Assembly: GCA_013214945.1 (NCBI GenBank)
Contig: JABSRT010000007.1
Coordinates: 62,001 to 126,000, forward strand
Reading direction: 5' to 3'
From: Gammaproteobacteria bacterium
GTDB lineage: Bacteria; Pseudomonadota; Gammaproteobacteria; Enterobacterales; Psychrobiaceae
Length of the DNA: 64,000 nt
Positions 36,703 through 45,751 of this stretch are shown piece by piece. Below the pieces are notes generated by a model. It worked only from the letters and a program-made list of their open reading frames with translations. It had not been told where the DNA came from and did no database searches. How positions within the stretch are numbered: position 1 is the stretch's first letter; each line of letters starts with the position of its first letter. Position numbers and translations under genes: made by a program.

Positions 36703-38997
36703 ATGAAAATAAAATATACAATTTGGGGGCTGTTGATCATTATGATTTGCTCCTTTAGCGTATTGCTGTCTTTGGGCAGTGATATTTATCAAGAAGCGCC
36801 ACCATTGCCCCAGCAAGTAATAACGACGCAAGGCGACGTTATTTTTAGCTATGACGATATTGACCAAGGGCAACAAGCTTGGCGCTCAATGGGTGGTCAT
36901 CAGCTCGGATCTATTTGGGGGCACGGTTCTTATGTTGCGCCCGACTGGACAGCTGATTGGATCCATCGTGAAGCGCTAGCTTGGTTGGAGCTGGCATCAT
37001 TGGATCAATTCAATCAAAGCTTTAAAGACTTAACCAAGCCACAGCAAGCTGGCCTTGAACAAGCACTGATTGGCGAAATTAAACCCAATAATTATCAACC
37101 CGCTAGCGAAAGCATTGTGATTTCGCCACGTCGAGCGCAAGCTATTGCTGCGGTAACCCAGCACTATCAATCGTTATTTAGCGCTGATCCTGCAACAAAA
37201 CAGATGCGTATAGATTATGCAATGAAAGACAATACCTTGGTCTCTGCTGAGCGCCGAGAAAACTTTAGTGCCTTTGTTTTTTGGACCGCGTGGGCGGCAG
37301 TAACTCAGCGTCCCGACCAAGATTATACTTACACTCATAATTGGCCTTACGACGAGCAAGTAGGTAATGATATTACCTCTTCATTAATGGTGTGGTCTAT
37401 TTTAAGTGTCTGTGGCTTGATATTTGGCATTGGCGCTTTAGTTTTTTATCACGCGTCGATTAAGGCTGAACATCCACCCATCGCACCGACTAGTGACTCG
37501 CTATTTAATACCGAAGCGACAGCATCACAAAAGGTCGCAGGGTTATTTTTTGTCACTGCGATTGGGCTATTTCTGCTGCAAATATTACTCGGTGCGGTTA
37601 CAGCGCATTACGCCGTTGAAGGGCAGGCTTTTTATGGGATTGAAATTTCACAATGGATCCCGTATTCACTGACTCGTACTTGGCATACTCAGCTGGCAGT
37701 TTTTTGGATTGCGACGGCTTGGCTTGGCACAGGTTTGTATATTGCACCGGCCTTGTCAGGTTATGAACCTAAATATCAGTGGCAAGGCGCGTTATTTTTA
37801 TTATTTGCGCTAGTGGTTATTGTTTTGGGATCAATGGCTGGTGAATGGTTTGCCATACAACAGGTTATTGATCTAGATATCAGTTATTGGTTTGGTCACC
37901 AAGGTCAAGAATACATTGATTTAGGGCGTTTCTGGCAGCTATTCCTGATGTTAGGTTTGGTTATTTGGTTGGTATTAGTGACTCGTGCTATCTATCCGGT
38001 ACTAAGTAAGCGCGACGAACAGCGCCCTATGGTCTGGATGTTATACCTGTCATGTATTGCAATTGGCGGCTTCTATTTTGCTGGCTTAGGCATGGGCAAA
38101 CATACCAACTTAGCGATTGCTGAATATTGGCGCTGGTGGGTGGTACACCTATGGGTTGAAGGATTCTTTGAAACCTTTGCTGTGTCTGTAACTGCGTTAT
38201 TTTTCGTTCGACTTGGGCTGGTTAGCGCTAAGTCTGCCACCGCGGCGGTACTGTTTTCAACGTTAATCTTTTTAACTGGCGGCATTATAGGTACTACTCA
38301 TCACCTGTATTTCACGGGCACCACAAACTCAGTGATAGCGTGGGGCGCGATGTTCTCGGCACTAGAAGTTGTGCCATTAGCGATCATTGGTTTTGAAGCA
38401 ATTGAAACTTATCGGATGCGCAAAATGCAGCCTTGGGTTCAAAAATACCACTGGGCGATTATGTTCTTTGTTGCGACCGCATTTTGGAATTTAATTGGCG
38501 CTGGCGTATTGGGCTTCTTAATTAATACCCCGATTGCGTTATATTTCATTCAAGGCTTAAATACAACTGCAACCCATGCTCATGCGGCCTTTATGGGCGT
38601 GTACGGCAACTTGGGTATTGGTTTGATGTTGTTCTGCTTGGCTGGGATTACTAAACGAATTGGTTGGCAAGACAGACCATTAAAATGGGCCTTCTGGAGT
38701 ATTAATATCGGCCTAATGGCAATGTTGTCTATGTCGTTATTTCCGGTTGGTATTATTCAGTTTTTTGCCTCGGTTGAGCACGGTTACTGGTTTGCCCGTT
38801 CGTCTGAAGTCATTCAAAGTGATCTAGTGCGTAGCTTGGTCTGGAACCGAACTTTCGGCGATATCATCTTTGGTATTGGTGGTCTGCTACTTGGTTACTT
38901 TGTGTTAGGGCTGCTCTTTCCACGCCTAGGCAGTAAGAATAAAAGTAAAAACAGTGATACCTCGACTGATGGTGTTACAGGACTTACTAACGAGTAA
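36703..38997 (+). CDS. norB: Quinol-dependent nitric oxide reductase (qNOR)
   Basis: 764 residues, the long single-subunit form that reduces NO to N2O with quinol electrons at the inner membrane. The N-terminal extension is the fused NorC-like segment, with the family motif QAWRSMGGHQLGSIWGHGSY and AADWTADWIHREAL-like context. The catalytic heme-copper-type domain has about 12 helices, with heme and non-heme iron histidines in RTWHTQLAVFWIATAW, GTTHHLYFTG and TATHAHAAFMGVYGN. No norC or norQD neighbours are present, so it is probably a detoxifying stand-alone enzyme. I could not find a convincing NsrR, NorR or FNR site in the 260 bases upstream. Confidence 0.95.
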   Translation: MKIKYTIWGLLIIMICSFSVLLSLGSDIYQEAPPLPQQVITTQGDVIFSYDDIDQGQQAWRSMGGHQLGSIWGHGSYVAPDWTADWIHREALAWLELASLDQFNQSFKDLTKPQQAGLEQALIGEIKPNNYQPASESIVISPRRAQAIAAVTQHYQSLFSADPATKQMRIDYAMKDNTLVSAERRENFSAFVFWTAWAAVTQRPDQDYTYTHNWPYDEQVGNDITSSLMVWSILSVCGLIFGIGALVFYHASIKAEHPPIAPTSDSLFNTEATASQKVAGLFFVTAIGLFLLQILLGAVTAHYAVEGQAFYGIEISQWIPYSLTRTWHTQLAVFWIATAWLGTGLYIAPALSGYEPKYQWQGALFLLFALVVIVLGSMAGEWFAIQQVIDLDISYWFGHQGQEYIDLGRFWQLFLMLGLVIWLVLVTRAIYPVLSKRDEQRPMVWMLYLSCIAIGGFYFAGLGMGKHTNLAIAEYWRWWVVHLWVEGFFETFAVSVTALFFVRLGLVSAKSATAAVLFSTLIFLTGGIIGTTHHLYFTGTTNSVIAWGAMFSALEVVPLAIIGFEAIETYRMRKMQPWVQKYHWAIMFFVATAFWNLIGAGVLGFLINTPIALYFIQGLNTTATHAHAAFMGVYGNLGIGLMLFCLAGITKRIGWQDRPLKWAFWSINIGLMAMLSMSLFPVGIIQFFASVEHGYWFARSSEVIQSDLVRSLVWNRTFGDIIFGIGGLLLGYFVLGLLFPRLGSKNKSKNSDTSTDGVTGLTNE

Positions 38998-39019
38998 TAA
39001 AAGTTAATTTATACCGATT

Positions 39020-39065
39020 GCGGCCACCTTAGTTAATGCTTTTGCAAGACTAAGTAAGTGGCCGC
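39020..39065. terminator. Bidirectional hairpin between norB and LysR gene
   Basis: 8-bp stem GCGGCCAC / GTGGCCGC enclosing a second pairing, CTTAGT / ACTAAG, between convergent genes. Confidence 0.65.
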
Positions 39066-39081
39066 TTAACGTTATAGGCCA

Positions 39082-40035
39082 TTAAAGCTTAAAATTTTCG
39101 TTAGTATGCTCTTTGTTCTTTTCATTATTTAGTAGTTCAACAAAGGTATCGAGCAGCATGTTGGCGCGGGCGCTTTTTCTTGTGATAGCAGAGTAGGTGC
39201 TAAGAATTTGAAAGTTTTCAGGTCTTATTGCGCGTAATGAATTGGTTTGAACCCAGCGTTTGGCGAAATGATCCGGTAAATACCCAATATATCGTCCGGT
39301 GAGAATTAAAAAAGCAATGCCTTCTCTATCGGTTGCGCTGGCCGTGTTATTGAGCTTTTGCAATTGATTTTTTATTTCGGGCGTTTGTTGATAAGACAGG
39401 ATTACCGCATCGGATGCTGAAATCATCGCATTGGTTAACTGGCTATGCTCAAGTGAAAAAATAGGATGATCTTCACTGCAATATAACAACGAACGTTCTT
39501 GATACAGCGGATTATAATCTAAGCCAGGCAAGGGTCTTAGTTCAGGAACCACTCCAATATGTAACCTACCATCAAGCACATCTATTTCAATTTGATTTGG
39601 TGGCATCATTTTTATATTAATGATTACGTCAGGGCCAAGATCTTTTAGTGCCCGTAATGAATTGGTTATTTTCATGTGCTCAAAGCTAACTAAACTGTCG
39701 GTAATGCCGATGTTTAACTCACCCTTTAGTTGCTCATTTATGCCGTTAACTTGGGTGGTAAATGCTTCTAAAGCGCTTAGTAATTCCATCACCGATTGGT
39801 AAACCTGGGCTCCTTCATCGGTTAATGAAAACCCGGTTCTGCCACGCTGACACAGTTTAAGATGAAGCCTTTTTTCAAGATCAGAAATTGCAATGCTAAT
39901 TGCTGGGCGGCTAATATTTAACTCAACTTCTGCCGCAGAGAAACCGCCACAATCGACCACTGCTTTGAAAATTCGTAACATCCGCAGATCAATGTTACTA
40001 ACTTGGCCGGTTAGGCCTCTTTTGGTCGCTGCCAT
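39082..40035 (-). CDS. LysR-family regulator beside omega-aminotransferase
   Basis: 317 residues from the ATG at 40035, which follows GGTGGA; the frame is open up to an ATG at 40104, but the family begins with MAATKRGLTGQVSNIDLRML. The helix-turn-helix is GGFSAAEVELNISRPAISIAIS. A substrate-binding domain follows. It is divergent from the class III aminotransferase, the usual context of this LysR subfamily, and probably controls it. Confidence 0.9.
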   Translation of the reverse strand: MAATKRGLTGQVSNIDLRMLRIFKAVVDCGGFSAAEVELNISRPAISIAISDLEKRLHLKLCQRGRTGFSLTDEGAQVYQSVMELLSALEAFTTQVNGINEQLKGELNIGITDSLVSFEHMKITNSLRALKDLGPDVIINIKMMPPNQIEIDVLDGRLHIGVVPELRPLPGLDYNPLYQERSLLYCSEDHPIFSLEHSQLTNAMISASDAVILSYQQTPEIKNQLQKLNNTASATDREGIAFLILTGRYIGYLPDHFAKRWVQTNSLRAIRPENFQILSTYSAITRKSARANMLLDTFVELLNNEKNKEHTNENFKL

Positions 40036-40273
40036 ATTCCACCAATAGGTAAGTAATGTGCTTATCAAAAAAAATAACTTAACAGGCTGGTTACCTATGG
40101 TCAAGTTGAAGCAGGCGCAAACTCAGGCTGTTGCTGCTGTTTGTTTTAGCGAGTAGAGTTAGGTAAGTAGTTGGTTAACTAAAGTTCAAAACAGAAATAT
40201 TTAACAATGTGTTCGAGAGCATGATAATGGAATCACTTACTTAATTCTTAGTTTAATGATCGTTAGGTGGAAC

Positions 40274-41611
40274 ATGGATAATAACAAGACAAATCATGGC
40301 ATAAGCCAAGCTCAGCTCGATGCTCACTGGATGGCCTTTACCGGTAACCGCCAGTTTAAAAAAGATCCGCGAATTATTGTGTCGGCTCAAGGAAATTATT
40401 ATACCGACGCTGACGGTCGACAAATATTCGATGGCCTATCTGGCTTGTGGTGTTGTGGTGCCGGTCATAGTCGCCCCGAAATAACCGAAGCGGTCAGTCA
40501 GCAGATTAAGCAACTTGATTACGCACCAGCGTTTCAGTTTGGCCACCCGAAAGCATTTCAATTGGCTGAAAAAATTGTCGAGTTTATGCCGCAAGGATTA
40601 AACCGGGTCTTTTATACTGGCTCTGGCTCTGAGGCGACCGAAACGTCACTTAAAATGGCCCGTGCCTACTGGCGTAAAAAAGGCTTATCAAGCAAAACTA
40701 AGCTGATTGGTCGTGGTTTGGGTTATCACGGGGTTAACTTCGGTGGTATTTCAGTGGGCGGCATTGGTGCTAACCGCGCTACTTTTGGACCGGCGGTTGA
40801 GGCCGATCATTTACGCCATACCTTATTAGCGGAAAATACCTTTGTTAAAGGTCAGCCACAAACTGGCGGCGACTTAGCCAGTGAATTGCTTGAATTAGTG
40901 GCGCTGCACGATGCCTCAAACATAGCCGCAGTGATCGTTGAGCCGATGGCGGGTTCCGCTGGGGTTATTCCACCGCCCGTTGGTTATTTAAATCGACTGC
41001 GCGAGATTTGCGATCAACATAATATATTACTGATTTTCGACGAAGTTATTTGTGCTTTTGGCCGCATGGGTGCCAAAACTGGTGCTGAGGCTTTTGGCGT
41101 AACGCCAGATATTATCAATGTTGCCAAGCAGCTGACTAATGGCACCATTCCGATGGGCGCGGTGATCGCCAAGCAAGAAATTTACGATACCTTTATGGAG
41201 CACGGCGGACCAGAATACATGCTGGAATTTCCGCACGGTTATACTTATTCTGCACATCCGGTGGCCTGCGCCGCAGCTTTAGCCAGTTTAGAACTGTTGC
41301 AAACCGACAAACTTATTGAGCGAGTTAGTGATCTGAGCCCATATTTTGAAGAGGCGGTTCATAACCTTAAAGGCTGTAAACATGTCACAGATATTCGAAA
41401 CTATGGCTTGGCCGCAGGCTTTAACATTGACCCAATCGCGGGCGAACCGGGCCTGCGCCCGTATCAAATCGCGATGAAAATGTGGCAAAAGGGTTTTTAT
41501 GTGCGTTATGGCGGCGCGACCGTTCAGCTAGGGCTGCCGTTTACCAGTGAACGCGAAGAAATTGACCGCCTGTTAAGCGCGCTTGGGGAAACCTTTAACG
41601 AGGTTGGATAA
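40274..41611 (+). CDS. Omega-amino acid:pyruvate (class III) aminotransferase
   Basis: 445 residues from ATG 40274, which has AGGTGG at ideal spacing; an ATG at 40256 has none. PLP lysine is K285 (NVAKQLTNGTIPMGAV), with the cofactor-binding GSGSEATETSLKMAR at about 117-131 and LLIFDEVICAFGR containing the PLP-contacting Asp. The long start with HWMAFTGNRQFKKDPR fits beta-alanine/omega-amino acid transaminases. The probable role is catabolism of beta-alanine, GABA or taurine-like amines, but the exact substrate cannot be read. Confidence 0.9.
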   Translation: MDNNKTNHGISQAQLDAHWMAFTGNRQFKKDPRIIVSAQGNYYTDADGRQIFDGLSGLWCCGAGHSRPEITEAVSQQIKQLDYAPAFQFGHPKAFQLAEKIVEFMPQGLNRVFYTGSGSEATETSLKMARAYWRKKGLSSKTKLIGRGLGYHGVNFGGISVGGIGANRATFGPAVEADHLRHTLLAENTFVKGQPQTGGDLASELLELVALHDASNIAAVIVEPMAGSAGVIPPPVGYLNRLREICDQHNILLIFDEVICAFGRMGAKTGAEAFGVTPDIINVAKQLTNGTIPMGAVIAKQEIYDTFMEHGGPEYMLEFPHGYTYSAHPVACAAALASLELLQTDKLIERVSDLSPYFEEAVHNLKGCKHVTDIRNYGLAAGFNIDPIAGEPGLRPYQIAMKMWQKGFYVRYGGATVQLGLPFTSEREEIDRLLSALGETFNEVG

Positions 41612-42028
41612 CGTTTTTTAATCACATTGGTTATGTGCTATTTAAGTGTATTTTAAAGTTAGTTCAGCGACTTTTATGATGTGCTTTTATAGCCTCTCTC
41701 TATTCTACTTTTGTGTCAGCACACCAGTTACTTTTCTTTGCGTCGCCAAAGAAAAGTAACCAAAAGAAAGGCGACCCGCAGTTTAGTTGCTTATATTCAA
41801 TAGAATCACCGTCTTAACGAAACCGCTTTTTATGCGCGTCTCGGCTTTGGCATCCTGCGTCGCTCTAACTGCGCCATCCATGGCTTCGCATGCGCAAAAA
41901 GCTAAAAAATCATCCCTGATTTTTTCTTCTAACGGCCATACTCTTGAATGCAACTAATATCGGGAGCTACAACCGACACCTCCGTGTTGTAACTTTTAAT
42001 CTGCTGTGTTTAATTGCAATTTAACTAT
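41612..42028. other. Intergenic with dispersed-repeat DNA
   Basis: 417 bases between convergent genes; most of it (about 41700-41940) looks like a non-coding repeat element with the hairpin described separately and stop codons in all frames. Confidence 0.6.
41727..41760. repeat. Dispersed hairpin repeat
   Basis: Perfect 14-bp inverted repeat GTTACTTTTCTTTG / CAAAGAAAAGTAAC with loop CGTCGC, followed by CAAAAGAAAGGCGACCCG. This motif is familiar from intergenic repeats in many gammaproteobacteria and pseudomonads. Further copies could not be sought outside the window; none is inside it. Confidence 0.7.
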
Positions 42029-43027
42029 TTACAGCTTAACGAGCAGTTTGCCTTTGTTGGCGCCGGTGAAAAATAAGTTTAAGCCATCGATTGCTGACTC
42101 CAGCCCCTCTAACACATGCGAGCGATGCTTTATTTGGCCAGCCATTACGTAAGGCGTTAGCTTTTCGAGCAGTTGCGGTGTTTGATGGAGGTGATCTGGC
42201 ATAGTGAAACCTTCAATGGTGATACGTTTTTTAATTACGTTTAACCAACTTGGGCCAGCGTCTGGCGTTGCCTTGGCGTAATCTGCGATCAAACCACAGA
42301 CAACCACTCGGCCATGTGCATTCATCCGTTCGAAAATTAGGGGCTGAATTTCACCACCGGTATTTTCAAAAAACACATCGATACCTTGTGGAGCATGCTG
42401 GGCAAGTTGGGCATCGAGATCTGCTGATTTGTAGTTTATCGCCGCATCAAAACCTAGCTCATTAACAATCCAATCGGCTTTTTCATCACTGCCAACCACA
42501 CCAATAACGGTTAAGCCTTCAGCTTTAGCCAGTTGACCAACTAAAGAACCGACCGATCCAGCGGCGCCAGTTACGATGAGTGTTTCACCTTTTTTAGGTT
42601 TGCCAACATTAAACAGACCTTGGGTTGCTGTTAAGCCTGGCAGGGCGAAAATAGATAATACCGCTTCGTTTGGCAGTGGTGCTTGAACTTTATTTAGCCC
42701 TTGGCCATTACCAACATAAAATTGCTGCCAGCCCATCATGCCCATGACGCGATCACCGACTGAAAAGTCAGGGTGATTACTTTCAATCACTTCACCAATA
42801 CCAAAGCTGCGCATAACATCGCCCAGTGCAACTGGTGGAATATAACTTTCCAGATCAGGACTCATCCAGCCAAACATTGCAGGATCTAAAGAGAAATGTT
42901 GCTGTTTTACGAGCAACTCACCGGCTTGAATAGTAGGCACGTCATGCTTAACTAGTTCGAACAGATCGCTGGTGATTGGTCCGCCAGTAGGGCGTTTAAT
43001 TAATTTTATCGCAGTATTTTTATGCAT
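42029..43027 (-). CDS. CurA/YncB-like NADPH-dependent reductase
   Basis: 332 residues of the medium-chain dehydrogenase/reductase superfamily without zinc ligands. The NADPH loop is VTGAAGSVGSLVGQLAKAEG (about 150-170). The start AIKLIKRPTGGPITSDLFEL and FSLDPAMFGWM are typical of curcumin/2-alkenal reductases, which saturate alpha,beta-unsaturated ketones. It is divergent from a LysR gene with a palindrome between. Confidence 0.9.
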   Translation of the reverse strand: MHKNTAIKLIKRPTGGPITSDLFELVKHDVPTIQAGELLVKQQHFSLDPAMFGWMSPDLESYIPPVALGDVMRSFGIGEVIESNHPDFSVGDRVMGMMGWQQFYVGNGQGLNKVQAPLPNEAVLSIFALPGLTATQGLFNVGKPKKGETLIVTGAAGSVGSLVGQLAKAEGLTVIGVVGSDEKADWIVNELGFDAAINYKSADLDAQLAQHAPQGIDVFFENTGGEIQPLIFERMNAHGRVVVCGLIADYAKATPDAGPSWLNVIKKRITIEGFTMPDHLHQTPQLLEKLTPYVMAGQIKHRSHVLEGLESAIDGLNLFFTGANKGKLLVKL

Positions 43028-43122
43028 CTGGCTCTCTCTTTATTAATGGCTTTATCAAGCTGTCTATCTGGCTATTATTACCTGTTATTAATGTGGTATA
43101 TATAGGCTAGTTTGTGAATCTT

Positions 43123-43141
43123 TATTGTCTTTATGACAATA
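43123..43141. promoter_or_regulatory. Candidate LysR operator
   Basis: Inverted repeat TATTGTC-TTTAT-GACAATA between the divergent reductase and LysR genes, 21 bases before the LysR start. It contains the LysR-type T-N11-A core (TTGTCTTTATGACAA). Confidence 0.55.
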
Positions 43142-43161
43142 GTAATTAAGGTAAGAGCGCG

Positions 43162-44067
43162 ATGGATCAGTTAAAAGCGATTAGGTATTTCGTGAAAGTA
43201 GTAGAAACTGGCAGTTTTACGCTGGCGGCGAAAGCGTTTGGGGTACCAGCTTCATCGCTATCGCGGCGAGTTGCCGATCTTGAGCAAAGTTTGGGTGCAA
43301 CCTTGTTAAAGCGCACTACTCGAACCGTTAATGTCACCGAGGTGGGCACCAGTTACTATAAGCAAGTGACTGAAGTACTTTCGTTATTAAGAGACAGCGA
43401 TGAAACCGTGCGTGCTTATCAAACGACCCCAATGGGCGTGCTTAATATCAGTGCAATGGTTGGCTTTGGCGAGCGGATCCTCATTCCTTTATTGGATCAA
43501 TTTAATACCTTATACCCGCTGATCACCCTTAACGTTAGCTTGAGCGATGAGCTAACTACATTAGGGCGCGATGACGTTGATATTGCTATTCGAGGTGGAT
43601 ATGCGCCACAGGAACGAGTCATCGGAATTAAGCTAATGGAAAATGAGTTTATTACCGTTGCCGCGCCAAGTTATATTCAAGCGTATGGTTGCCCTGAAAA
43701 TCCTCAAGCGTTAAAGCTACACCAAGGCTTATTTTTTCAAACACCAGCTGGGCCAACGCCATGGCTTAGTGATACTCAAGGGCAGTGGCAAGATGTTTCA
43801 GCGCCGAGTGCTCTAACCACCAATAATGGTAAATGGTTGGTTGATCGAGCCGTTGCAGGTAAGGGAATATTAGTCTTGCCAAGGTGGGTATTACAATCTT
43901 ATCTTGATAGTGGGCAGTTGATAGAATTACCGATAAGTGGCGCGATAAAAATCACTCAAAACCCTGATTTGGCGGTCTATTTACTTTACCAAAAACAGCG
44001 CTATCAAGTGCCAAAAGTCAAAGCGGCAGTCGATTTTTTGGTGGCCAATATTAAAGGCAATTATTAG
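43162..44067 (+). CDS. LysR-family regulator (AaeR/CrgA-like)
   Basis: 301 residues. The N-terminal MDQLKAIRYFVKVVETGSFTLAAK and recognition helix VPASSLSRRVADLEQSLG are characteristic of the LysR group that controls divergent reductases and exporters. An effector-binding domain follows (about 90-290). Divergent from the CurA-like gene, with a symmetric operator-like site between them. Confidence 0.92.
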   Translation: MDQLKAIRYFVKVVETGSFTLAAKAFGVPASSLSRRVADLEQSLGATLLKRTTRTVNVTEVGTSYYKQVTEVLSLLRDSDETVRAYQTTPMGVLNISAMVGFGERILIPLLDQFNTLYPLITLNVSLSDELTTLGRDDVDIAIRGGYAPQERVIGIKLMENEFITVAAPSYIQAYGCPENPQALKLHQGLFFQTPAGPTPWLSDTQGQWQDVSAPSALTTNNGKWLVDRAVAGKGILVLPRWVLQSYLDSGQLIELPISGAIKITQNPDLAVYLLYQKQRYQVPKVKAAVDFLVANIKGNY

Positions 44068-44137
44068 CGCCTGTTACCAGCAACTAAGATGTCGGGGCAA
44101 ATCTCAACGTCGATCAATTTAGCACTAAGCAGTGAAC

Positions 44138-44170
44138 AAAAGACGGTTCGACAATATCGCCCCGTCTTTT
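44138..44170. terminator. Bidirectional terminator between LysR and nitrilase genes
   Basis: 9-bp stem AAAAGACGG / CCGTCTTTT with a 15-base loop between convergent genes, A-rich on one side and T-rich on the other. Confidence 0.65.
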
Positions 44171-44188
44171 AACTTACTTATGTCAGTC

Positions 44189-45133
44189 CTAATCATCATC
44201 AAGAAAGCTCAGTGGCGGCATTGCGCGGCGGTCGATTTCTAAATGGAAAATATCCGGTCGATTATAATGTCCTGCAATATCTAGCCCCTTGCGCGAATCC
44301 CGCGCTGCGTCGACCTCAATATCGGTAAATAATACCCCCTGCTCTTGATGGAGCGGGCCAGCGACAACCCCGCCGCCAGGTTTAACGACCACCGCGTCGC
44401 CGGGATTTATCCATTCATCAGCTTGAAATAATTCATCACGTTGCGGAAAGGTATCGGGAATGTCTTTACCTTGCATTGCTGTGGCTGTGCTTAAGACCCA
44501 GCAACCACCTTCGCGTGCTATGTGCTTCATCGACGCTAGCCAAGTATCACCGCTGTCCCAAGTGGGCGCGACATAAATATCGATGTCTTGCGCAAATAGA
44601 CTGTAGCGAGCCAGAGGCATATAATTTTCCCAGCAGATAAGGCAGCCGATCCGCCCGACAGCGGTATCTACTACTTTGAGGCCACTGCCATCGCCAAAGC
44701 CCCAAATCATTCGCTCCGGGTTGGTCGGCATTATTTTTCGATGGCGGTTTAAAATGGTGCCGTCGGCGTCGATTACTACCACGGTATTAAATAATGTTGT
44801 GCCACTAAATTGCGAGTCAACCTCGTTCATACCCATGACCACGACGATGTTATTTTTAGCCGCTGCTTCACAAATACTGTCAAGGTCGCCGTTCGCTATA
44901 TCGACCGAATTGTGTCTCAACTTTTTGAAAATTTCATTGCCAAGGGCGATGTCACCGCCTGGTCGTAGTCGCCATATCCACGTGGGATAACCTGGTAGAA
45001 ATGCTTCAGGAAAGACAACCAGTTGCGCTCCTTTCGCCGCGACTTCGTTAATTGTCGCGATGGCTTGAGTGGTTGATGCTTGAAGGTCGAGTAATACTGG
45101 TGGTTTTTGTGATATTGCAACGTTGATGTTCAT
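44189..45133 (-). CDS. Nitrilase
   Basis: 314 residues from ATG 45133, which has GGAG 8 bases before it; an upstream ATG at 45157 lacks one. The catalytic triad is E43 (FPEAFLPGYP), K133 (HRKIMPT) and C167 in GCLICWENYMPLAR. That CWENYMPL form is found in true nitrilases (nitrile to carboxylate and ammonia), not in amidases. Substrate range is not readable. It lies 54 bases downstream of the GFA-family gene and is probably co-transcribed with it. Confidence 0.9.
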   Translation of the reverse strand: MNINVAISQKPPVLLDLQASTTQAIATINEVAAKGAQLVVFPEAFLPGYPTWIWRLRPGGDIALGNEIFKKLRHNSVDIANGDLDSICEAAAKNNIVVVMGMNEVDSQFSGTTLFNTVVVIDADGTILNRHRKIMPTNPERMIWGFGDGSGLKVVDTAVGRIGCLICWENYMPLARYSLFAQDIDIYVAPTWDSGDTWLASMKHIAREGGCWVLSTATAMQGKDIPDTFPQRDELFQADEWINPGDAVVVKPGGGVVAGPLHQEQGVLFTDIEVDAARDSRKGLDIAGHYNRPDIFHLEIDRRAMPPLSFLDDD

Positions 45134-45187
45134 GGGATTTCTCCGTGTGTTAGTCAATATGTTCTAGTCCAACTACTTAGTTAATTT

Positions 45188-45622
45188 TTATTCGGTTAAT
45201 AAGGCGCCCGAACCTCCGGCCTCTTGCGGTAAATCTTTCATTTTGGGTAGGCCATCGATAACCCGCAGGACCGACTCTTGATAGTTAACGTGTAATACCG
45301 GCTCGAAGGGGAAATCTTTTAACACCGCCACTGGCACATCAATTAAGCCCATGTCCGGATGCTCGGTAAAAAGGTGTCCGCCACAACACTTGCACCATTT
45401 TCGCGTGCTGCCAGGGGTTCTATTGTAATGACGAATATTACTTTGGCCTTGGGTTACTAGCACCGAGTCTGGTTGCCATAAAGTGAAGGCGCTAATGGGG
45501 CCGCCTGACCAGTGACGACAAGATTGGCAATGGCAGTAAGCAGCAAGGGCTGGTTCTTGGGTAACGGTAAATAGAACGCTGCCGCAAAAACAGCTACCGT
45601 GATATGTTGGTGTGATGTTCAT
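45188..45622 (-). CDS. GFA/CENP-V family zinc protein
   Basis: 144 residues. Zinc ligands are visible as C11, C13 (SCFCGS), C30, C32, C35 (YCHCQSC) and C77, C79-C80 (WCKCCGG). The family includes glutathione-dependent formaldehyde-activating enzyme, but most members have no proven activity. It precedes the nitrilase gene and is divergent from the HxlR regulator, with a perfect palindrome between. Confidence 0.88.
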   Translation of the reverse strand: MNITPTYHGSCFCGSVLFTVTQEPALAAYCHCQSCRHWSGGPISAFTLWQPDSVLVTQGQSNIRHYNRTPGSTRKWCKCCGGHLFTEHPDMGLIDVPVAVLKDFPFEPVLHVNYQESVLRVIDGLPKMKDLPQEAGGSGALLTE

Positions 45623-45693
45623 GATCCTGTCTCTCAGTGGTTGTTCGAGTCTTAAGTACAGTTGATCGTCTATACTTTATCAAGTACGGAAAA

Positions 45694-45709
45694 CGTAGCT
45701 TAAGCTACG
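45694..45709. promoter_or_regulatory. Palindrome between GFA and HxlR genes
   Basis: CGTAGCTTAAGCTACG is a perfect 16-base palindrome midway between divergent starts, 43 bases before the HxlR start; GTA/TAC half-sites are repeated around it. Likely HxlR operator. Confidence 0.55.
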
Positions 45710-45751
45710 AAAAGTGTAGTGTTGTAGCGGCCATTGTGAGGAGATTTTTTC

